Source: Lachnospiraceae bacterium (lineage in GTDB: Bacteria; Bacillota_A; Clostridia; Lachnospirales; Lachnospiraceae). Taken from it: 16,714 nucleotides of DNA. Shown one piece after another: positions 7,868-14,924 of this stretch; the first letter of the stretch is position 1; each line of letters begins with the position of its first letter. A program made the translations under genes and the position numbers. The notes beneath the pieces were generated by a model that did not search any database, was not told where the DNA came from, and saw only the letters and a list, made by a program, of their open reading frames with translations. The stretch covers positions 1 to 16,714 of the forward strand of contig QXWX01000124.1 in assembly GCA_009911175.1 (NCBI GenBank). The letters are read 5' to 3'.

Positions 7868-8029
7868 TACAATGTTGCATTAATTTTGAAGTGATAAGCG
7901 TTCGCTGTTCATGTCAGTACAAGGCGGAGGAAGGAGGCGATGCCGGTAGCATCGTTGACTGACTCCAACGCAGTAATGGCATGGACAGCGAGCGCTTATT
8001 ACTCAATTATTAATGCAACATTGTACTAG
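7864..8029. repeat. Long palindromic element 1 (CTAG-bordered)
   Basis: The first 50 nt (7864-7913) and last 50 nt (7980-8029) are inverted copies with only about nine differences, beginning and ending in CTAG. The core holds a second stem (GTCAGT at 7913-7918 with ACTGAC at 7959-7964) and a perfect small hairpin, CGATGC-CGGTA-GCATCG. The folded transcript or single strand would be a near-complete cruciform. It encodes no protein and starts in the stop codon of the AraC/GH39 gene. It resembles a MITE or REP-type element; no transposase is nearby. Confidence 0.8.
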
Positions 8030-8239
8030 TGTACTGACCGCATTATATTCCAATAAACCTCCTTGTCTAATTTTCCATCGGACTGCGTTGACTTCAATCG
8101 ACGATCAGGTCATAAGGAATCCTCCCGCAAGCGGGTCCCTCCTTGTGACAACAGTAACCACATCGCCTCATTCAGTCGCCTTGCCGATGAAAAATTATCC
8201 TGCGGAGTTTTACCGGATATAATGCGGTCAGTACACTAG
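8026..8239. repeat. Long palindromic element 2 (CTAG-bordered, related to element 1)
   Basis: Arms 8026-8081 and 8184-8239 are 56-nt inverted copies, perfect over the outer 23 nt and looser inside, again bordered by CTAG; the left CTAG is shared with element 1. The core has GTCATAAGGA / TCCTTGTGAC and the hairpin CCCGC-AA-GCGGG. On the minus strand the core carries AAGGCG...GAGGCGATG and CAACGCAGT in the same order as the plus strand of element 1 (7921-7942 and 7966-7974), so the two are divergent members of one family in opposite orientation. Confidence 0.78.
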
Positions 8240-8265
8240 GGCTGATCCGACTGTCAATAGCAATA

Positions 8266-8297
8266 AAGGGACGCTTTCCTCTGCGAGAGCGTCCCTT
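8266..8297 (-). terminator. Terminator-like hairpin after the chemotaxis gene
   Basis: Perfect 10-bp arms AAGGGACGCT (8266-8275) and AGCGTCCCTT (8288-8297) with a 12-nt loop. Read on the minus strand it is followed by TTATTGCTATTG, moderately T-rich, and lies about 55 nt past the stop of the chemotaxis gene, so it is the likely terminator of that gene. It may also stop plus-strand readthrough. Confidence 0.6.
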
Positions 8298-8305
8298 GAA
8301 AGTAT

Positions 8306-8340
8306 TTCCGGCTGTGCGACTGCCAATCCGACAGCTGGAA
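8306..8340 (-). terminator. Second hairpin just past the chemotaxis gene stop
   Basis: TTCCGGCTGT (8306-8315) pairs with ACAGCTGGAA (8331-8340) through ten positions including one G-U, directly after the minus-strand stop codon. It has no T-run of its own and probably acts with the neighbouring hairpin, either in termination or in protecting the mRNA 3' end. Confidence 0.45.
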
Positions 8341-8352
8341 GTATTTTGACAT

Positions 8353-10056
8353 TTAACGATGACTGCCGTTTTTCAGGCGGAATCGTCCAACCAGGCTCTT
8401 CATGAGCTGGGACTGGCCGGACAGCTCCTGGCTGGCCGCGGCGCTTTCCTGGGCGGTTGCGGAGTTGGTCTGCACCACGCTGGAAATCTGCTCGATCCCC
8501 ATGGAGATCTGGGAGATGGCGTCTGCCTGTGTGCTGCTGGCCTCGGAGATCTGGGAGATGATATCGTGCATCGCGTTGACGCCTTCCACCGCTTCTCTCA
8601 GAGATTTTGCGGTTTCGTCTGCAATCTGTGTTCCGCTGGCTACTGCCTGCAGGGAATTTTCGATCAGGGAAGCCGTACTGTGGGAAGCATCGGCGCTCTT
8701 GCTTGCTAAGTTGCGGACTTCATCGGCCACCACGGCGAAGCCTTTTCCGGCGTCTCCCGCGCGGGCTGCCTCCACCGCTGCGTTCAGAGCCAGGATGTTG
8801 GTCTGGAACGCAATATCTTCGATGGTCTTGATGATCTTGCCGATCTCATCGGAACTATGGCTGATATCGTTCATAGCCTGAATCATATCCTGCATCTTCT
8901 GGTTGCTTGTATTCATCTCATCACTGACCGTATCCGCCATGGAGTTGGCCTTTCTGGCGTGCTCCGCATTTTGCTTGACGCGGTTCGAGATCTCGGTCAC
9001 TGTGGCGGCAAGCTCTTCCACGGAGCTGGCCTGTTCCGTCGCGCCCTGGGAAAGCGCCTGGGCTCCGCTGGATACCTGCTCGGAACCGTTTGCCACCTGC
9101 TCAGAGCTGGAACTGATCTGAAGCATGGTGTCATTCAGCCGTTCAGAGATCGTGCGGAAGGAATCCAAAAGAGGACGGAAACCGCCGGTATACTCCTCGG
9201 CGCAGGCGGAATCTATGGTAAAATCTCCGGAAGCCATTTTCGCCAGAAATTTATTTTCATCTTCAATGATGGCCTGAAGCTTGCGGATCAGCCTGCGTAC
9301 CTGTGAGGAAAGGTCGCCCAGCTCGTCTCTCGACTCATAGGAAATATGGATATCCAGGTCACCCTGCGCCATCTTCGTAGCGGCCTGCTCAATTTCAAAT
9401 AAGGGAAACTTGATCCCACGTATGATTATAAAGGAAAAGTACACGCCGATGATAATAATGATAATCATGACGGCAGCCTGGGAAAGGAGCGCAGTCCTGT
9501 AAAGAGAAATACTCTCCTGGGTCTCGGAATTGCTGCCTTCCGTATTATATGCGATGATATCGGCAAGGGCGCCGGTTACCGCATTGTAAAGTCCGACACA
9601 TTCGCCGTCCAGAAGGCTGCGGGCCTGTTCGATTCTGCCCTGCTTTGCGAGAGCAAGCAGTTCCTCATCCGCCTTGGCATACTCGCTCCATGCTTTTTGA
9701 GCGGCTTCATAATATGGGGTTTCTTCCGGATCAATCAGGCCGCCGTATTTGGCAAGAAGGTTATTCATCTCTTTTTTTTCGCTCTCCAGATACTGCAGGC
9801 TGGATTCCTCCTTTTCCGAAGAAACGGCGGTGAGATACGCCAGCTCGTTGAGACGGATATAGGAAATGGTCGTATCCATATCTCTGGCCGTGTCAACGCT
9901 GGGAAGCCAGCTTGTGGAGATATCACTTGTTTTCTCATTCAATTTGCCCATCAGGCTGAATGACATGCCCCCGATTATCAGCATCCCGATCAGTGCGACG
10001 CCTACAAGGACATAGAGCTTTTGGCTGATTTTTAAATTTTGGATCACTTTTTTCAT
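8353..10056 (-). CDS. Methyl-accepting chemotaxis protein with 4HB sensor
   Basis: Transmembrane chemoreceptor, 567 aa, that would control CheA/CheW. It has a membrane span at about 14-36, a mostly helical extracellular four-helix-bundle sensor (about 37-187), a very Ile-rich second span (about 190-213), HAMP (about 212-265) and a long coiled-coil signalling domain to the C-terminus. The signalling tip shows the near-invariant run from [15 protein letters not shown] to [13 protein letters not shown] (about 420-450). No C-terminal CheR-binding pentapeptide is present. ATG 10056 is chosen because AAGGAGA (10065-10071 on the minus strand) precedes it at 8-nt spacing; a start 15 codons upstream would cover that site. 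It is monocistronic, convergent with the AraC/GH39 gene, and no flagellar or che genes are in view. Ligand unknown. Confidence 0.95.
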   Translation of the reverse strand: MKKVIQNLKISQKLYVLVGVALIGMLIIGGMSFSLMGKLNEKTSDISTSWLPSVDTARDMDTTISYIRLNELAYLTAVSSEKEESSLQYLESEKKEMNNLLAKYGGLIDPEETPYYEAAQKAWSEYAKADEELLALAKQGRIEQARSLLDGECVGLYNAVTGALADIIAYNTEGSNSETQESISLYRTALLSQAAVMIIIIIIGVYFSFIIIRGIKFPLFEIEQAATKMAQGDLDIHISYESRDELGDLSSQVRRLIRKLQAIIEDENKFLAKMASGDFTIDSACAEEYTGGFRPLLDSFRTISERLNDTMLQISSSSEQVANGSEQVSSGAQALSQGATEQASSVEELAATVTEISNRVKQNAEHARKANSMADTVSDEMNTSNQKMQDMIQAMNDISHSSDEIGKIIKTIEDIAFQTNILALNAAVEAARAGDAGKGFAVVADEVRNLASKSADASHSTASLIENSLQAVASGTQIADETAKSLREAVEGVNAMHDIISQISEASSTQADAISQISMGIEQISSVVQTNSATAQESAAASQELSGQSQLMKSLVGRFRLKNGSHR

Positions 10057-10094
10057 AACTATAGTCTCCTTATGTAAAAATATTGAAGCTCTTG

Positions 10095-10121
10095 CTTTCA
10101 CTTGCAGCTTTTACGTGAAAG
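10095..10121. promoter_or_regulatory. Inverted repeat upstream of the chemotaxis gene
   Basis: CTTTCAC (10095-10101) and GTGAAAG (10115-10121) are perfect inverted arms around a 13-nt centre containing AGCT, about 40-65 nt before the chemoreceptor start. This is a plausible operator or leader hairpin; the responsible regulator cannot be named. Confidence 0.35.
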
Positions 10122-10232
10122 TCCATATTTATATCGTCATCTCCAAGCAAAATGATAAGATGGAATTAGGGAAAGTTTTCCACCTGTACGGTTGTGTCTA
10201 GCTGTCACCGTTGATACACGTATATACTCTTT

Positions 10233-10269
10233 GCACCATGGTTTTATATAATAGCGTAAACCATGGTGC
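10233..10269. repeat. 37-bp near-perfect palindrome at the composition boundary
   Basis: GCACCATGGTTT (10233-10244) and AAACCATGGTGC (10258-10269) are perfect 12-bp inverted arms with a 13-nt A+T-rich centre. It lies between the G+C-richer left part and the A+T-richer right part, and close to several more GCACC/GGTGC motifs. It could be an operator, a recombinase site or an origin/transfer site; the sequence alone does not decide. Confidence 0.6.
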
Positions 10270-10306
10270 GTTATGTTTTGCTAATGATTTTATGTTTTAA
10301 TCCCAT

Positions 10307-10332
10307 GCACCAATCTTGCACCAGTGCGGTGC
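10307..10332. repeat. GCACC/GGTGC cluster downstream of the 108-aa gene
   Basis: GCACCA recurs at 10307 and 10318, and GCACC-AGTGC-GGTGC forms a small hairpin ending just before the minus-strand stop at 10336. Together with the palindrome at 10233-10269 these form a cluster of the same hexamer in both orientations. The hairpin could be a weak 3' end signal for the minus-strand gene but has no T-run. Confidence 0.35.
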
Positions 10333-10335
10333 GAA

Positions 10336-10662
10336 TTATAATTCAATATACGGATTATTCAGCCACATCTCACTATAGCCTTTAGCAATCATAAACTGAC
10401 GATACTTATAAATTATTTCACCTTCTTCCATTCTAATCTCGTCTAATAAATCATCATCTGGCACTAAGTAAATGTCATCTGGCAGAAAGTTAATTTGATG
10501 TTGCATCTTATTTTGCTCTCGTAGTATAGAATAATGGACATTGATGGAATTGCTCTCGTAATTCCGGATAATCTTTCCTACTCTGCTAAACGGTTCCACC
10601 AGATGAAGAACTAATGCTGCCTCTTTGTCACTCATGGCCTCTGCCATTGCCTTGAACTCCAT
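10336..10662 (-). CDS. Hypothetical protein, 108 aa, divergent from an XRE regulator
   Basis: Not a family I recognise. The protein is acidic and mostly hydrophilic with no membrane segment or signal peptide. It contains an acidic middle (PDDDLLDEIRMEEGE, about 70-84) and ends KGYSEMWLNNPYIEL. The gene is convincing: an ideal AGGAGG (10671-10676, minus strand) stands 8 nt before ATG 10662, and a plausible promoter, TTGCTT-17-TAAGAT, lies upstream within the shared divergent region. Its partner is a small Cro/CI-type regulator transcribed away from it, the usual layout of a repressor and a regulated accessory gene in mobile DNA. A toxin-antitoxin role is conceivable but nothing in the sequence shows it. 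Confidence 0.7.
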   Translation of the reverse strand: MEFKAMAEAMSDKEAALVLHLVEPFSRVGKIIRNYESNSINVHYSILREQNKMQHQINFLPDDIYLVPDDDLLDEIRMEEGEIIYKYRQFMIAKGYSEMWLNNPYIEL

Positions 10663-10711
10663 GGTTATTACCTCCTGAGATATTTTTATGGTCGTTATCT
10701 TAACTCACACC

Positions 10712-10755
10712 GACTTAAAAAGCAATAATAAGTTTCGCTTTTGCTAAAATAAGTC
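10712..10755. promoter_or_regulatory. Candidate operator/promoter between divergent genes
   Basis: GACTTA..AGCAA (10712-10725) is repeated inverted as TTGCT..TAAGTC (10741-10755), with an additional AATAAGT in the centre (10727-10733). The minus-strand promoter TTGCTT-17 nt-TAAGAT overlaps the left arm. An XRE repressor binding here could control both divergent genes. The pairing and placement are seen; binding is inferred. Confidence 0.5.
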
Positions 10756-10768
10756 CGAGGTGATAACT

Positions 10769-10975
10769 ATGAAGTACCCCGAGCGTATGAGAGCCTTACG
10801 TGAAGATCATGATTTAACACAAACAACGGTAGCCAAAATGCTGGGAATTGCACAAACGACCTACTCACAATATGAACTTTATAAACGTCCGATGCCAATA
10901 GAATACTTAGTAGCACTTTGTAAGTATTACGGGGTTTCTGCAGACTATATGCTAGGGTTGTCGGATAAAAAGTAA
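10769..10975 (+). CDS. Small XRE-family (Cro/CI-type) transcriptional regulator
   Basis: A 68-aa single-domain helix-turn-helix protein. It reads MRALREDHDLTQTTVAKMLG then IAQTTYSQYE, the standard XRE helix 2-turn-recognition helix pattern, followed by YLVALCKYYGVSADYMLGL, the typical end of the domain, so it is complete rather than truncated. ATG 10769 follows GAGGTG (10757-10762); an in-frame GTG at 10760 lies within that site. It is divergent from the 108-aa gene and followed by its own terminator. Small regulators of this form occur in prophages and integrative elements; the inverted repeat upstream is the natural candidate operator. Confidence 0.88.
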   Translation: MKYPERMRALREDHDLTQTTVAKMLGIAQTTYSQYELYKRPMPIEYLVALCKYYGVSADYMLGLSDKK

Positions 10976-11013
10976 TTCTCTTTCGTTATTTAGGTGGGGA
11001 GAATTATTTTTAT
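10974..11013 (+). terminator. Intrinsic terminator of the XRE gene
   Basis: AATTCTC (10974-10980) pairs perfectly with GAGAATT (10999-11005), extendable by three T-G pairs, and is followed by ATTTTTATTT. The left arm begins in the XRE stop codon. This would also insulate the fragment that follows from XRE transcription. Confidence 0.65.
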
Positions 11014-11018
11014 TTACG

Positions 11019-11261
11019 AATGGCTTTGTCCGTGGGGGAGACGTCTACCCGTGGTACGGTTCATCACGATATTTAGGCTACGGTAGCCTCTATTGGTCTA
11101 CTACTGCGTTCCCTACTGCCTCGCATGCCTACATTCAGTATTTTAATAGCGCTAATGTCGTCCCATCCGATTACGGTAACCGCGCCCATGGTTTCTCCGT
11201 CCGCTGTCTATTACATCAAAAAACTATACGCTCTATAGAACTTAGAATAGCTCCATCTTGA
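11019..11261 (+). pseudogene. Promoterless C-type-lectin-like / FISUMP-type variable-domain fragment
   Basis: An open frame without start codon, ribosome site or N-terminal part. From 11019 it reads NGFVRGGDVYPWYG, then YWSTTAFPTASHAYIQYFNS and PSDYGNRAHGFSVRC, with the recognisable homology ending near 11217; the frame runs on to a stop at 11259-11261, inside the 3' end of the opposite-strand recombinase gene. The pattern RGG...YWS-TA...YFNS..V.PS....R..GFSVRC is that of the C-terminal variable domain seen in FISUMP/DUF1566-like surface proteins and phage-type fibres, a C-type-lectin-like fold. Its base composition is richer in G+C than its surroundings. Either a decayed remnant or a silent cassette that can be joined to an expressed gene elsewhere. 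No reverse transcriptase or second copy is present in the window. Confidence 0.7.
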
Positions 11262-11811
11262 GGTATGCTTCGTTTAAATCATCCTGCTCTACACCCAAAT
11301 ATCGCATCGTTACCTTAAAGTTACTATGGTTATAAATAGTCATGATCACGACTGGTGAGATGCCTTTATTCCACGCATGGTAACCCCAGGTCTTTCTGAG
11401 ACTATGACAAGCAATCTTACCAGCAATACCTAGCGCTTCTACTGCCGCATGGATAATCCGCCAAGCTTGCACCCGACTAATTGCCTTGTCTTCTTTACGA
11501 TTACTGGCGAAGATAAACTCGCCACGTCGATGTGGCAGATAAAGTCTTAAAGCTCCGAGAATCTGCTTGTTTAAGGCGATAGTCTTAGTTTTGCCGGTCT
11601 TTTTCTCCGTGAGTGTTACTTCTTTATAAAATATTTGTTTTTCTTCATCGTACACATCCGACCATCTAAGACGAAGCAGGTCAGAAATCCTGAGTGCGGT
11701 ATATACACCCATGATCAGCATGGTGTAATTACGCATCTGCCCCTTGTCCAGATAATATTTTGCTAAACCTTTAAGTTCTTTCTTGCTTCTAATTGGTTCT
11801 GTTGCTGCCAT
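11242..11811 (-). CDS. Short tyrosine-type site-specific recombinase
   Basis: A 189-aa recombinase consisting of the catalytic domain only, without the N-terminal arm/core-binding domains of full-length phage integrases; in size it resembles FimB/FimE-type invertases. Catalytic residues are visible: Arg41 (YTALRISDLLRLRW), a beta-hairpin Lys around 70-76, HSLR with His136 and Arg139, His162 (NHSN) and nucleophile Tyr171 (MRYLG). The set is complete, so activity is likely. ATG 11811 has AAGGGGG upstream on the minus strand at slightly long spacing (12 nt), and a promoter candidate lies at 11888-11915. It faces the variable-domain fragment tail to tail, overlapping the end of that open frame. 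Substrate DNA is unknown; inversion, cassette exchange or element integration are all possible. Confidence 0.9.
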   Translation of the reverse strand: MAATEPIRSKKELKGLAKYYLDKGQMRNYTMLIMGVYTALRISDLLRLRWSDVYDEEKQIFYKEVTLTEKKTGKTKTIALNKQILGALRLYLPHRRGEFIFASNRKEDKAISRVQAWRIIHAAVEALGIAGKIACHSLRKTWGYHAWNKGISPVVIMTIYNHSNFKVTMRYLGVEQDDLNEAYLKMELF

Positions 11812-11887
11812 AATTGATTAAAACCCCCTTGTCTAAAGATACGTAAATAAAGTGTATCCCCGGACGAGAGGGCTTTGTAACCGTTTA

Positions 11888-11915
11888 TTTATATTGATAC
11901 CTATCTTACCATCAA
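11888..11915 (-). promoter_or_regulatory. Promoter candidate for the recombinase gene
   Basis: On the minus strand TTGATG (11910-11915) and TATAAA (11888-11893) are separated by 16 nt, about 75 nt upstream of the recombinase start. A second overlapping pair, TTGAAT-17-TAAGAT, lies just upstream, so initiation may be complex. Confidence 0.45.
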
Positions 11916-11958
11916 AAATACCCAGATTCAAGGTTTTCCGGTACTTTTTTGGAAAAAT

Positions 11959-11989
11959 TTGTCAAAAGCAATGAATACCTGTTTATAAT
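11959..11989 (+). promoter_or_regulatory. Possible plus-strand promoter upstream of the secreted LRR-lipase gene
   Basis: TTGTCA (11959-11964) and a consensus TATAAT (11984-11989) are 19 nt apart, longer than optimal. If used, it would give the secreted-protein gene a leader of about 270 nt that includes the inverted repeat at 12029-12058 and the stem at 12165-12198. Confidence 0.35.
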
Positions 11990-12028
11990 CATCTTTTCCC
12001 GGATATTGCAGGGTGTGGCTAGTCTCAG

Positions 12029-12058
12029 GATGTAACATTCTAAATATTGTGTTACATC
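12029..12058. promoter_or_regulatory. Perfect 9-bp inverted repeat in the leader region
   Basis: GATGTAACA (12029-12037) and TGTTACATC (12050-12058) are perfect inverted arms with a 12-nt A+T-rich spacer, extendable by a G-T and an A-T pair. Downstream of the candidate promoter, it fits either an operator or a leader hairpin. Confidence 0.4.
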
Positions 12059-12164
12059 TTAGGGGATTTGATTAGATTTGTGGCGTTAAAGGAGAATCTT
12101 GAGGGATTATCCGGTTTTTGCTGGCTAGATTTATTTAGTCGCTAAAATCTTCTATTACATACTG

Positions 12165-12198
12165 CTTGCCATTCAATACCGGAGACGGCAGGTTTTTT
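12165..12198 (+). terminator. Terminator-like stem with T6 before the LRR-lipase gene
   Basis: CTTGCC (12165-12170) pairs with GGCAGG (12187-12192, one G-U) and is followed by six T. It sits about 70 nt upstream of the secreted-protein start, so it is either the end of readthrough from upstream or an attenuator in that gene's leader. The stem is short and the loop long (16 nt), so confidence is limited. Confidence 0.4.
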
Positions 12199-12266
12199 AA
12201 CATGTGTATAGCATGCTCACGTAAATCTGGTCTATCCCAGAATCTTTTTGAGGAGGAAAAACGAAC

Positions 12267-14891
12267 ATGAAAAAACGGTTACTATCAACCATGTTGGCAC
12301 TATGCTTGGTGCTGACAATACTACCATTGAATGCTTTGGCGACAGATGAGCCACCAGTGGAAACAGAGACAGGGGCTGAGCTACAAGAAGAAAAACCTAC
12401 AACACCTGAGAATCCGACACCGGTAACGTCCACAGAAGTAACAACGGATGAGCAAACGGAAGCTCCAGACTCCGGTAGCACGAACGAGTTAAGAAATCTG
12501 CCAGGATATGCCACAAACTCTCAGCTTTCTGGTTCGGATTCTGGAAACGAACAGGACGAGCCTATGATTCTTTCGGGGAATGAAGAACCAGCCAGAGCTT
12601 CAGTAACAGACTCAGAGATTATGGCTTCTGGAACTTGTGGAGAGGGAGTGCATAGTGATGATGTCACCTGGACTCTAACCATCTATGGTGTTTTAACAAT
12701 TAGCGGAACAGGAAATATGAGCCATTACGAAATTGGAGACTATCTTAATGGCTCTCCATCTACAATACATGATCCACCTTGGTATCCATCAAGAGGTCGC
12801 ATTAAATCCGTTATTATAGAAAATGGTATAACCTCAATAGGAAACGACTCATTTCAAGACTGTGAAAATTTAACTAAAGTAACAATCCCAGATAGTGTTA
12901 CGACTATTGGTTGGAGTGCTTTTAAGAATTGCAAGAAACTAAATAATATAACGCTACCAAATAACTTATTGAATATTAGTCAAGATACTTTTTCAGGCTG
13001 TACTAGCTTATCCAATATAATATTACCAGAAAAAGTTCAACATATTGAAGCTATGGCATTTTATGGCTGTAAGAATCTAACTAGCGTAACAATCAAGAAT
13101 ATTTATCTATATCTTATAGTTGGTTCCGCATTTTATGGCTGTGATAAATTAACGGATATTTATTATGCAGGTAGTGAAAATGATTGGAAATCATGGGTAG
13201 AACTTTCCGGTTATGATTTTCTTAAAAATGTTAAGATTCATTATGGTAGCGCTGGTACTAACTCGGAAGGAAATAAACCTGTTACTCCAGGAGGAAATAA
13301 ACCATTAACTCCAAAAGACTATAAAGTTTATCGTAAGGACAGTTCTGGCAATGACGGATATGAAGTATTTGACGTATCCCTAGAAGGTTGTATAAAAAAG
13401 ACTGATTCTACACAATATAATCCTCAATTGGCACATATGCTAATTTCAATGTGTAATTCTGTTTATAGTGAAAATAATATGAAAAAAACATTTGAAAGCT
13501 TTGGTTTTAACACCGAAAAAGATGTACTGAGAGGCAATGGAGTGCTTCTAACTTATAGCATCGGCGAAAAGCAACTGGATAGTGGTGAGACCTTAATGTT
13601 GGTTGTAGTACGAGGAACTGACAATACCGAAGAAATTTTAGATAATTTTAATGCAAGCGCAAATAATAAGGGGCTGCACACTGGCTTTTCCAATGCTGCC
13701 GACAATCTATATACAAGAATAACATCTTTCTTGAGTACGCGAGGTCGGGACTTTTCTAAGGTAAAATTTATTATCACTGGGTTTAGCCGAGGTGCCGCTG
13801 TCGCAAATATGGTATCCGCGAGAATGACAGATGAAAGAATTTCAACTGCCTCAAATATATATGCGTATACTTTTGCGTGTCCAGATGTTGCCGTTATTAC
13901 TGAAAATACGGCACGCTCTTATCCATATATATTTAATATCAATAACGCTAAAGATATTGTAAGTTGGGTACCACGTATGGTGTGGGGAAGTTCTGGTGAA
14001 AAAGATGGTTGGGGAAAAGACTCGTATTGGGATAAATACGGTCTAAGCTACTGGTATAGTGAAAATTGGGATGACTATAACAATTTGAAAATAGTTTTTG
14101 ACACCGACAATGTACATAACCAGGCACGATACATGGATTTTTTACGTTCAGAGCGTTCCACAAGTGAATACAAAACACGCAATAGTGTAAATTCAGCCTT
14201 AAATACTGCCCAAAATAAGCGAGCCAACGAGGCTAGAAGGCTAAGAGCAAACTCTAATATTGGAGGTAGAAGAATATTTACTCATGTAGGAAGTCATTGT
14301 CCCGTGGACGTGGAAATTCGTACTACTGACGGTAAAGTTGTTGGAACAATAATAAATAATGTTTTGAACGAGGTTATGCCTGAGAAAATATATATTGAAG
14401 TGCATGGTAGCCAAAAAGACATTTTCTTATTCGATAACGATAAATACACGATTAGTTTTACTGGAACCGATGAAGGAGCAATGCATTATTTTGTCCAGAA
14501 TATTGATGTGGATACTTTGGAAATTGTGGAAGAGAAAAATTTTGCTAATGTACTAATAACTAATAGTAAGAAAATGGTTAGTTATATTAATGCGCGTGAT
14601 GACGACTCTGGCGCTGATGTACCCAATGTCCAATTATTTGTTCTCGATAATAATGGGATACCAGAGAAAGAAGTGTTATCGGATGGTAATGGCACAGAAA
14701 TTCCAGTTAAAAATAATGGGGACGGTAGCTCTGGTAATTCGGGAGGAGGTTTGAACGATAACGGATTTTCTAATAAACCTGATGTTGCCGTAAATGATGC
14801 AAACACTGGAACCGCTATCAACATGGGCATTACCAATTCTGTTAATGCAAATCATTCACAAAATAAAAAATCGCCAAATACAGGAGAATAG
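12267..14891 (+). CDS. Secreted LRR (BspA-type) protein with lipase-like alpha/beta-hydrolase domain and bare SPNTG end
   Basis: An 874-aa exported protein. Residues 1-26 are a signal peptide ending ALA-TDE; a Thr/Glu/Pro-rich low-complexity spacer (27-110) follows. Then comes the opening block often found before BspA-type leucine-rich repeats (ASGTCGEGV, WTLTIYGVLTISGTG, about 120-150) and several LRR_5 repeats (about 178-300, FxxCxxLTxVTIP pattern). The second half is a class-3-lipase-like hydrolase: VVVRGTDN (446-453), nucleophile elbow GFSRG (Ser507), a likely acid Asp563 in AKDIVSWVP and a likely His617. The C-terminus is Asn/Gly-rich and ends KKSPNTGE; SPNTG fits the (S/P)PxTG sortase motif of clostridia, but no hydrophobic segment or charged tail follows. 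Start has AGGAGG at 12251-12256. Substrate unknown; surface adhesion plus ester hydrolysis is inference. Confidence 0.87.
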   Translation: MKKRLLSTMLALCLVLTILPLNALATDEPPVETETGAELQEEKPTTPENPTPVTSTEVTTDEQTEAPDSGSTNELRNLPGYATNSQLSGSDSGNEQDEPMILSGNEEPARASVTDSEIMASGTCGEGVHSDDVTWTLTIYGVLTISGTGNMSHYEIGDYLNGSPSTIHDPPWYPSRGRIKSVIIENGITSIGNDSFQDCENLTKVTIPDSVTTIGWSAFKNCKKLNNITLPNNLLNISQDTFSGCTSLSNIILPEKVQHIEAMAFYGCKNLTSVTIKNIYLYLIVGSAFYGCDKLTDIYYAGSENDWKSWVELSGYDFLKNVKIHYGSAGTNSEGNKPVTPGGNKPLTPKDYKVYRKDSSGNDGYEVFDVSLEGCIKKTDSTQYNPQLAHMLISMCNSVYSENNMKKTFESFGFNTEKDVLRGNGVLLTYSIGEKQLDSGETLMLVVVRGTDNTEEILDNFNASANNKGLHTGFSNAADNLYTRITSFLSTRGRDFSKVKFIITGFSRGAAVANMVSARMTDERISTASNIYAYTFACPDVAVITENTARSYPYIFNINNAKDIVSWVPRMVWGSSGEKDGWGKDSYWDKYGLSYWYSENWDDYNNLKIVFDTDNVHNQARYMDFLRSERSTSEYKTRNSVNSALNTAQNKRANEARRLRANSNIGGRRIFTHVGSHCPVDVEIRTTDGKVVGTIINNVLNEVMPEKIYIEVHGSQKDIFLFDNDKYTISFTGTDEGAMHYFVQNIDVDTLEIVEEKNFANVLITNSKKMVSYINARDDDSGADVPNVQLFVLDNNGIPEKEVLSDGNGTEIPVKNNGDGSSGNSGGGLNDNGFSNKPDVAVNDANTGTAINMGITNSVNANHSQNKKSPNTGE

Positions 14892-14924
14892 TATTGAACA
14901 AATAGCTACAATTGAACACAATTA

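Noticed and set aside
7914..7979. Repeats within the palindromes considered as a CRISPR array.
   Set aside because: No regularly spaced direct repeats; the structure is inverted and hairpin-based.
8013..8222. A 69-codon open frame on the plus strand between the AraC/GH39 and chemotaxis genes.
   Set aside because: It lies almost entirely within the palindromic repeat, has no ribosome site, and its composition follows the inverted arms.
10336..10975. Divergent 108-aa protein and XRE regulator considered as a known type II toxin-antitoxin system.
   Set aside because: Toxin-antitoxin pairs are normally co-directional and overlapping; no known toxin motif (RelE, HigB, HipA, Fic, PIN) is visible in the 108-aa protein.
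12197..12514. Minus-strand frame opposite the start of the secreted protein.
   Set aside because: Shadow of the low-complexity Thr/Glu/Pro-rich segment; no ribosome site.
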